In this document: positions 60,672 through 64,000 of the stretch, piece by piece | Position numbering within the stretch: the first letter of the stretch is position 1 | Layout: every line of letters starts with the position of its first letter | Source: Flavobacteriales bacterium | GTDB taxonomy: Bacteria > Bacteroidota > Bacteroidia > Flavobacteriales_E > Vicingaceae | Direction: 5' to 3' | Assembly (NCBI GenBank): GCA_020635795.1 | Contig: JACJZD010000003.1 | Location: 1 to 64,000, forward strand | Length of the DNA: 64,000 bases | Position numbers and translations under genes: made by a program | The notes under the pieces: model-generated | Database searches by the model: none | What the model was told of the DNA's origin: nothing | Seen by the model: the letters and a program-made list of their open reading frames with translations, nothing else

Positions 60672-62162
60672 ATGAAAAAAAACTACAAATTTCCAGTTGT
60701 TTTGGTGGCATTGGTTGCCTCATCTTTTTTAACAACTACAAAGCTTAACGCTCAAAATATTGGTATTAATGCTACTGGCGCTGCGCCATTGGCTCCAGCT
60801 GGTTTAGATATTGATTTTACAAATAAGGGGTTGTTAATACCAAGAGTGGCATTAACAGCAACCAATGCTGCAGGTCCTATAGCTTTACCTACAACATCTT
60901 TGTTGGTTTATAATACTGCTACTGCAGGGGCTGGAGCTACAGCTGTAACACCTGGATATTACTATAATGGTGGAACACCAGCGGCTCCGAATTGGACAAG
61001 ATTTTCGACTGGAGGTGATGATTGGAAAATTATTGGAAACGGTAACATTACAGGAGGTACTCATTTTTTAGGAACAACTAATAATGTTCAGTTAGATTTT
61101 AGAACTAACAACGCTGTAAGGTTTAGTGTGAAAAGTAATGGTGATCAGGTTTTTGCAGGAGGTACAGGAGGTACTGCCGCTCTTCCTTTTTATTCTTGGG
61201 CTGCGGATCCTGATGTTGGTATGTATAGCATTGCAGCTAATACATTTGGTTTTGCAACTAATGCTGTTGAAAGGTTTAGAATGAGTGCAACCGAAGCGGT
61301 ATTTAATGACGCGTCTAATAATTATGACTTTAGAGTAGAGTCTGATTCAAGAACTAATATGTTTTTTATTGATGGAGGTAATAATCGTATTGGTATTAAT
61401 ACTGGAGCACCTCAAGGTCAATTTGAATATGTTCATGATGGCGCAGCTGTTGGAGGGTTTTCTTCATATTGGACGAATACTACGACAGATGGAGCTATGC
61501 AATTAATGAATTCAACCACAACTGGAAACGGATCTAGAGTTTTCTTATCTGCAACTAATTATAATGCCTCAGCATTTGTAGCTTCAGCTGTTATGGGGCT
61601 TAGTTTAAACGGTACAACTACTGGTTCTGGAGGTGTTGGAGTGCTTGGTGCAGCTAATAACGAAAGTGGTAATGCTGTTGAGGGTTCTTTATCTTTCTCT
61701 GGAGGTTATTCTGGATGGGCTGGTTATTTTAATGCGGATGTATTTTCAGGAGGGGCATATTTAGGTTCTGATAGAAGATTAAAAAGAGACATCAAACCTA
61801 TTACTGGGGCGCTAGAAATGATTGAAAAAATTGAACCCGTTTCTTATTATATGGATACTGAAAAGTATCCTGGAATTGGTTATGACGAAAATAGATTGTC
61901 GTATGGTTTTATTGCGCAAGATTTAGAATTGATTATACCTGAAATGGTAAAAGAGAAAAACTTGGTATTAAATTCAAATATTCCAAAATCAGCTGATGAA
62001 AAATTTGAACGTAAAACAGAACTTTTTAAAGTTGTAAACTATACACTAATGATTCCTATTGCTGTTGAAGCGATAAAAGAACAACAAGAGATAATAAAAT
62101 CTCAAGAAGAAAGAATTAAAGCATTAGAGATAAAACTTGAACAATTACTTAAAGATAAGTAA
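60672..62162 (+). CDS. Secreted S74 (tail-fibre chaperone) domain protein
   Basis: The 496-residue protein has a signal peptide (KFPVVLVALVASSFLTTTKL, likely cleaved before QNIGI). The body is glycine/threonine-rich and beta-structured, typical of surface or fibre proteins. From about residue 366 it carries a peptidase S74 intramolecular chaperone domain (SDRRLKRDIKPITGALEMIE, then SYGFIAQDLELIIPEMV). A C-terminal coiled coil follows (KEQQEIIKSQEERIKALEIK). In phage endosialidases this domain trimerises the fibre and cuts itself off. In Bacteroidota, similar proteins are free-standing surface proteins. No phage genes are near. Confidence 0.88.
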   Translation: MKKNYKFPVVLVALVASSFLTTTKLNAQNIGINATGAAPLAPAGLDIDFTNKGLLIPRVALTATNAAGPIALPTTSLLVYNTATAGAGATAVTPGYYYNGGTPAAPNWTRFSTGGDDWKIIGNGNITGGTHFLGTTNNVQLDFRTNNAVRFSVKSNGDQVFAGGTGGTAALPFYSWAADPDVGMYSIAANTFGFATNAVERFRMSATEAVFNDASNNYDFRVESDSRTNMFFIDGGNNRIGINTGAPQGQFEYVHDGAAVGGFSSYWTNTTTDGAMQLMNSTTTGNGSRVFLSATNYNASAFVASAVMGLSLNGTTTGSGGVGVLGAANNESGNAVEGSLSFSGGYSGWAGYFNADVFSGGAYLGSDRRLKRDIKPITGALEMIEKIEPVSYYMDTEKYPGIGYDENRLSYGFIAQDLELIIPEMVKEKNLVLNSNIPKSADEKFERKTELFKVVNYTLMIPIAVEAIKEQQEIIKSQEERIKALEIKLEQLLKDK

Positions 62163-62180
62163 AAGTATTATTCTACAATT

Positions 62181-63428
62181 ATGAAAAATTTACTTTTAAT
62201 ATTATTTATTTTTCTTACCACTTTAGCTTTTTCCCAAGCAAGAATGGTAATAAACGATAATGGTTATTTGGTGATAGACAATGGTGCTTATTTGGTGATA
62301 GATAATCCAGCAACAAATGCATTAGCAACAGCAGGTACTGGTGGAAACATAAAGTCGGAAGCAGAAACAGACCGAATTAAATGGAACATTGCAGCTACAA
62401 CTGGAACCTATACCATACCATGGACAACAAATAGTGGTGTAAAAATACCTCTATCGATAAATAAAACAACAGCTGGAACAATAGGGGCAAATAGTGGATT
62501 GCTCTTGTCAACTTGGGAAACAACAGACATGAACTTACCATGGCCATCAGCAGTATCAAACATGTGGCAATCTACTGCTCCAGCAACAAATGGTTCGTTA
62601 AATGTAGTAGACCGTTTTTGGCATATTAATGCGCTAAGTTATACTGCAAAACCAAATGTAACCCTTAGCTTTACTTATAACAATACACCTGGAGTAGAAA
62701 TTGGAGGGACAAATACCATTACTGAATCTCGATTACAAGCTCAACGTTTTAATACAGGATCAAGTAATTGGGAGGCTTACAAACTTTTTGGAACAGTTAA
62801 TGTTGGAGCAAGAACCGTAAGCGGGGCGGCAATAGCCTCAGCCGATTTTTTTGAAAATTGGGTGTTGGTTGATAACGCCAATCCATTGCCAGTTACCTTG
62901 TCTAATTTTTCAAGTACTTGTTCGGATAAAGAAATAATCGTAACATGGACAACACAAACAGAAATTAATAACGACTACTTTGTTTTAGAGAAAAGTTATG
63001 ATGGTTACTTGTTTTTTGAATCTTCAGTGATAGATGGGGCAGGTACGTCATCAGTTTCGAATACTTACCATACTAATGTTACAGCAGAAAATAGAGTAAT
63101 CTATTTTAGGTTAAAACAAGTTGACTTTGATGGAACAGTAAGTTATTCTGATGTAATTGCATCAAGTTGTACTAATGCAAGTTTTGATGTGGTACAATTA
63201 ACTTTATCATCATCGGTATTATCGTTTATCATTAATTCGAGTGTTGAGGATAACTTTCAAGTATATTTGTATGATTACAGAGGTAGATTGATTTTGAATC
63301 AAAACCAACTGGTAGAAAAAGGATTGAATACAATCAATTTCAGTAATTTACAGTTGAGTTCTGGAATTTATATGCTATCTATTGTTGGGAAAGAGAATGT
63401 TTACAATACCAAATTATACAGAAGATAA
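62181..63428 (+). CDS. Secreted protein with T9SS type A sorting domain
   Basis: The 415-residue protein has a signal peptide (MKNLLLILFIFLTTLAFSQA), then a short tandem repeat (MVINDN, GYLVIDN, GAYLVIDN). A beta-rich body follows, with a domain near residues 238-335 (PVTLSNFSSTCSDKEIIVTW) that is common before the C-terminal signal. Residues about 340-415 form the T9SS sorting domain (FQVYLYDYRGRLILNQNQLV, then LSSGIYMLSIVGKE, end KLYRR). It should pass SprA to the surface. It starts 18 bases after the S74 gene, so the two are probably co-expressed. Confidence 0.9.
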   Translation: MKNLLLILFIFLTTLAFSQARMVINDNGYLVIDNGAYLVIDNPATNALATAGTGGNIKSEAETDRIKWNIAATTGTYTIPWTTNSGVKIPLSINKTTAGTIGANSGLLLSTWETTDMNLPWPSAVSNMWQSTAPATNGSLNVVDRFWHINALSYTAKPNVTLSFTYNNTPGVEIGGTNTITESRLQAQRFNTGSSNWEAYKLFGTVNVGARTVSGAAIASADFFENWVLVDNANPLPVTLSNFSSTCSDKEIIVTWTTQTEINNDYFVLEKSYDGYLFFESSVIDGAGTSSVSNTYHTNVTAENRVIYFRLKQVDFDGTVSYSDVIASSCTNASFDVVQLTLSSSVLSFIINSSVEDNFQVYLYDYRGRLILNQNQLVEKGLNTINFSNLQLSSGIYMLSIVGKENVYNTKLYRR

Positions 63429-63433
63429 ATTTT

Positions 63434-64000
63434 TTAGTACCCTTGAGAATTGTAGGTGTAGGTAATATCCAAACCTTCGCTGATTTTAAAAGTACCAGAA
63501 ATAGAATCAAAGAGTTTATTGACATCAATAACTCGTTTATAAACCATACCGATATTCGCAGCATATTTTTCTTGGTAAAATTGGCGTTGTATCAATATTT
63601 CATTTTCATCATCGAATTGGGTTACAGTTGTAACCGAGTCTAACATAGTACTTCCAATTAATTCTGTTTGATGAGTGGAAGTGTATTCATAATCCCATGA
63701 TGATAAGGTGTTCATTGAGTTTCCATTCCAAACTTTATTAGGTTTAATCGGAAAAATTAATTTTACAAAACGAACGTTATCTTCTACTTTTTGATAATTG
63801 GATGAGTTTATTGTAGCATTCCAAACCACCTGATGTACCCAGTTTTGTGAAATAGCGGTGTCTTTTTTGTATCGAATTATTTTATAAGCGTCGTTGCCTT
63901 GTGCATCAATATATTTTGAATCAACAACTTCCTTTATTTGGAATTTATAATTGGCTACAATGTTGAAAGGTACATTGTAAAAGGTAGAGTCTACATCGTA
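63434..64000 (-). CDS. Hypothetical protein, 5' end beyond window edge
   Basis: The minus-strand frame is open from the stop at 63434 to base 64000 without interruption, giving 188 visible residues, so an internal GTG near 63829 is not the start. Visible residues begin YDVDSTFYNVPFNIVANYKF and include KEVVDSKYIDAQGNDAYKII and VWNATINSSNYQKVEDNVRF. The composition is beta-strand-rich and looks extracytoplasmic, but the signal region lies outside. I do not recognise a characterised family. It converges on the T9SS cargo gene with a five-base gap. Confidence 0.75.
   Translation of the reverse strand, partial: YDVDSTFYNVPFNIVANYKFQIKEVVDSKYIDAQGNDAYKIIRYKKDTAISQNWVHQVVWNATINSSNYQKVEDNVRFVKLIFPIKPNKVWNGNSMNTLSSWDYEYTSTHQTELIGSTMLDSVTTVTQFDDENEILIQRQFYQEKYAANIGMVYKRVIDVNKLFDSISGTFKISEGLDITYTYNSQGY

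Noticed and set aside
60672..62162. Prophage remnant suggested by the tail-fibre S74 domain
   Set aside because: No other phage genes, integrase or att sites are near, and the protein has its own signal peptide.
63434..63829. A complete 131-residue gene starting at GTG 63829
   Set aside because: The frame stays open upstream to the window edge with protein-like sequence, so the gene is truncated by the window.
1..64000. CRISPR array, defence island, tRNA or rRNA genes
   Set aside because: No regularly spaced repeats, no cas or toxin-antitoxin-like genes, and no cloverleaf or rRNA sequence was recognised on reading.

Overview
The window looks like the chromosome of a low-GC member of the Bacteroidota, most likely Flavobacteriia or close kin. 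The reasons are: the str and S10-spc-alpha ribosomal gene clusters fused without tuf; an atpD-atpC pair separated from the rest of the ATP synthase genes; a type IX secretion system (T9SS) translocon gene (sprA) in a maeB-ruvA-sprA-gcvH-vanZ-tonB neighbourhood; a T9SS sorting-domain cargo protein; periplasmic-propeller histidine kinases with LytTR regulators; promoters of the TTTG/TAnnTTTG type; and few Shine-Dalgarno sequences.

Layout. Bases 1-17.8 kb hold one long plus-strand housekeeping array from rpsL (cut by the left edge) through rpsG, fusA, the ribosomal proteins, secY, map, infA and rpoA to rplQ. It is closed by an intrinsic terminator. carA and clpX follow. Bases 20.4-25.4 kb (minus) hold a sensing module: a small lipoprotein, two LytTR response regulators and a 993-residue propeller sensor kinase. 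Bases 25.4-29.4 kb hold a Rieske-like lipoprotein with altered ligand positions, an alpha/beta hydrolase, a membrane protein with an HEQGH motif, a TerC transporter and an Nfu protein. atpC-atpD (minus) and ribF (plus) diverge at 31.3 kb. Bases 32.3-41.3 kb mix envelope and metabolic genes: an LRR protein, a UbiA-like protein, hemJ/hemH, an Xaa-Pro aminopeptidase, queG, ubiX and a sirtuin. Bases 41.3-53.1 kb hold maeB, ruvA, sprA, gcvH, a VanZ-like gene and tonB. A 2064-residue alpha-2-macroglobulin, two lipoproteins, an S74-domain surface protein and a T9SS cargo protein follow. A minus-strand gene runs off the right edge.

How the genes work together. The left third supplies the translation machinery, SecY and RNA polymerase alpha. 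SecY would deliver the many signal-peptide proteins seen later. SprA would carry cargo such as the 62.2-kb protein across the outer membrane. TonB energises outer-membrane transport. HemJ and HemH are consecutive haem steps encoded divergently.

I saw no tRNA, rRNA, CRISPR array, transposase, phage or obvious defence island. The window is mostly conserved core genome. The less ordinary signals are small: short dispersed inverted repeats (one pair MITE-like, one inside ubiX), a VanZ-like gene with no ATG/GTG/TTG start in its required frame, the altered Rieske-like lipoprotein, -7 boxes 4 nt from start codons, a nested hairpin before rpsD, and convergent genes with interlocked stop codons. No gene-free stretch exceeds 300 bases. 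The longest are 26877-27133, 18940-19191 and 60467-60671, each described below.
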